Made by a program: the position numbers and the translations under genes. Below are positions 33,661 to 33,803 of a DNA stretch of 33,803 bases, one piece after another. The DNA is taken from NCBI GenBank assembly GCA_945865605.1, contig CAMBEL010000017.1:1-33803 (forward strand), in the 5' to 3' direction. Each line of letters opens with the position of its first letter. The stretch's first letter is position 1. The notes beneath the pieces were generated by a model. That model made no database searches. It saw nothing but the letters and a program-made list of their open reading frames with translations, and was not told the origin of the DNA. Source of the DNA: Bifidobacterium breve (GTDB lineage: Bacteria > Actinomycetota > Acidimicrobiia > IMCC26256 > JAENVU01).

Positions 33661-33803
33661 TCATGGCGGTGGTCTTGGCGCTGGCATGAGGCTCATCTCT
33701 GAACCAGTACCTATAAGCCGCGCATTGTCTCTGTGCTTTTGTCTGTGATGGTGGTGACACAGGCGGTGCAGGTTCGCAAGTGTTGTTGGCCCACCATGAG
33801 CAA
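33661..33803 (-). CDS. HNH endonuclease, C-terminal part only (cut by right edge; DUF222/HNH type)
   Basis: The last 46 codons of a gene that enters from the right edge. They encode AHGGPTTLANLHRLCHHHH, the second half of an HNH nuclease fold in which GGPTTLANL and LCxxHHxxxH carry the catalytic and metal residues, then a short Pro-rich tail ending at TGA 33663-33661. This is the usual C-terminus of the DUF222/HNH proteins that are abundant and repeated in actinobacteria, often as mobile or multicopy genes. The N-terminal part cannot be seen. Confidence 0.7.
   Translation of the reverse strand, partial: AHGGPTTLANLHRLCHHHHRQKHRDNARLIGTGSEMSLMPAPRPPP

Noticed and set aside
33370-33702. Short open frames over the tRNA and repeats
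   Set aside because: They cross a perfect tRNA-Pro cloverleaf and tandem repeats; no ribosome site or motif.

Overview
The window reads as a slice of an actinobacterial core chromosome of medium GC, most likely from a member of the class Acidimicrobiia. The evidence is gene order and protein type. The minus strand carries one long colinear series: tig, clpP, clpX, valS, folC, ndk, mreB, mreC, mreD, mrdA, rodA, an L,D-transpeptidase, a radical SAM gene with its DUF2344 partner, rne, rplU, rpmA, obgE, proB and proA. It continues with a MoxR/CoxE pair and, after a plus-strand interruption, nadD, an LCP-like gene and rsfS. Cell wall, ribosome and ClpP genes in this arrangement are typical of Actinobacteria. 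I cannot name a species.

Layout. (1) 1-1376, plus strand: the end of a HisH-type glutaminase gene and a complete HisF-type synthase gene. They overlap, and the HisF-type protein lacks the catalytic Asp130. (2) 1373-3669, minus strand: nadD, a degenerate LCP/LytR_C membrane protein and rsfS. (3) 3807-4388, plus strand: a small ACT plus probable GAF protein that interrupts the minus-strand series. (4) 4385-30562, minus strand: the long core run. Most junctions are GTGA or TGATG overlaps or spacers under 80 bp, which suggests a few long transcripts for translation, proteolysis, elongasome-driven wall growth, RNA decay and proline synthesis. The main exception is a 257-bp spacer between proB and proA, which has a strong secondary-structure signal on the transcribed strand. 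(5) 30689-33343, plus strand: an accessory cassette of aldehyde dehydrogenase, a PhnZ-like HD oxygenase and an AhpD-like protein. (6) 33404-33480: tRNA-Pro(UGG). It is followed by short tandem repeats and the C-terminal end of an HNH endonuclease gene, which enters from the right edge on the minus strand.

How the genes work together. tig/clpP/clpX handle folding and degradation. mreBCD, PBP2 and RodA form the elongasome, with an L,D-transpeptidase as a further wall enzyme. rne, rplU, rpmA, obgE and rsfS serve RNA turnover and the large ribosomal subunit. proB and proA carry out the first two steps of proline synthesis, nadD serves NAD, folC serves folate and ndk serves nucleotides. The best candidates for something undescribed are the proB-proA structured RNA, the HisF-like protein with the D130Q change, and the ALDH/PhnZ-like/AhpD-like cassette. 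No stretch over 300 bases lacks a gene. I saw no CRISPR array, transposase, prophage or rRNA gene.
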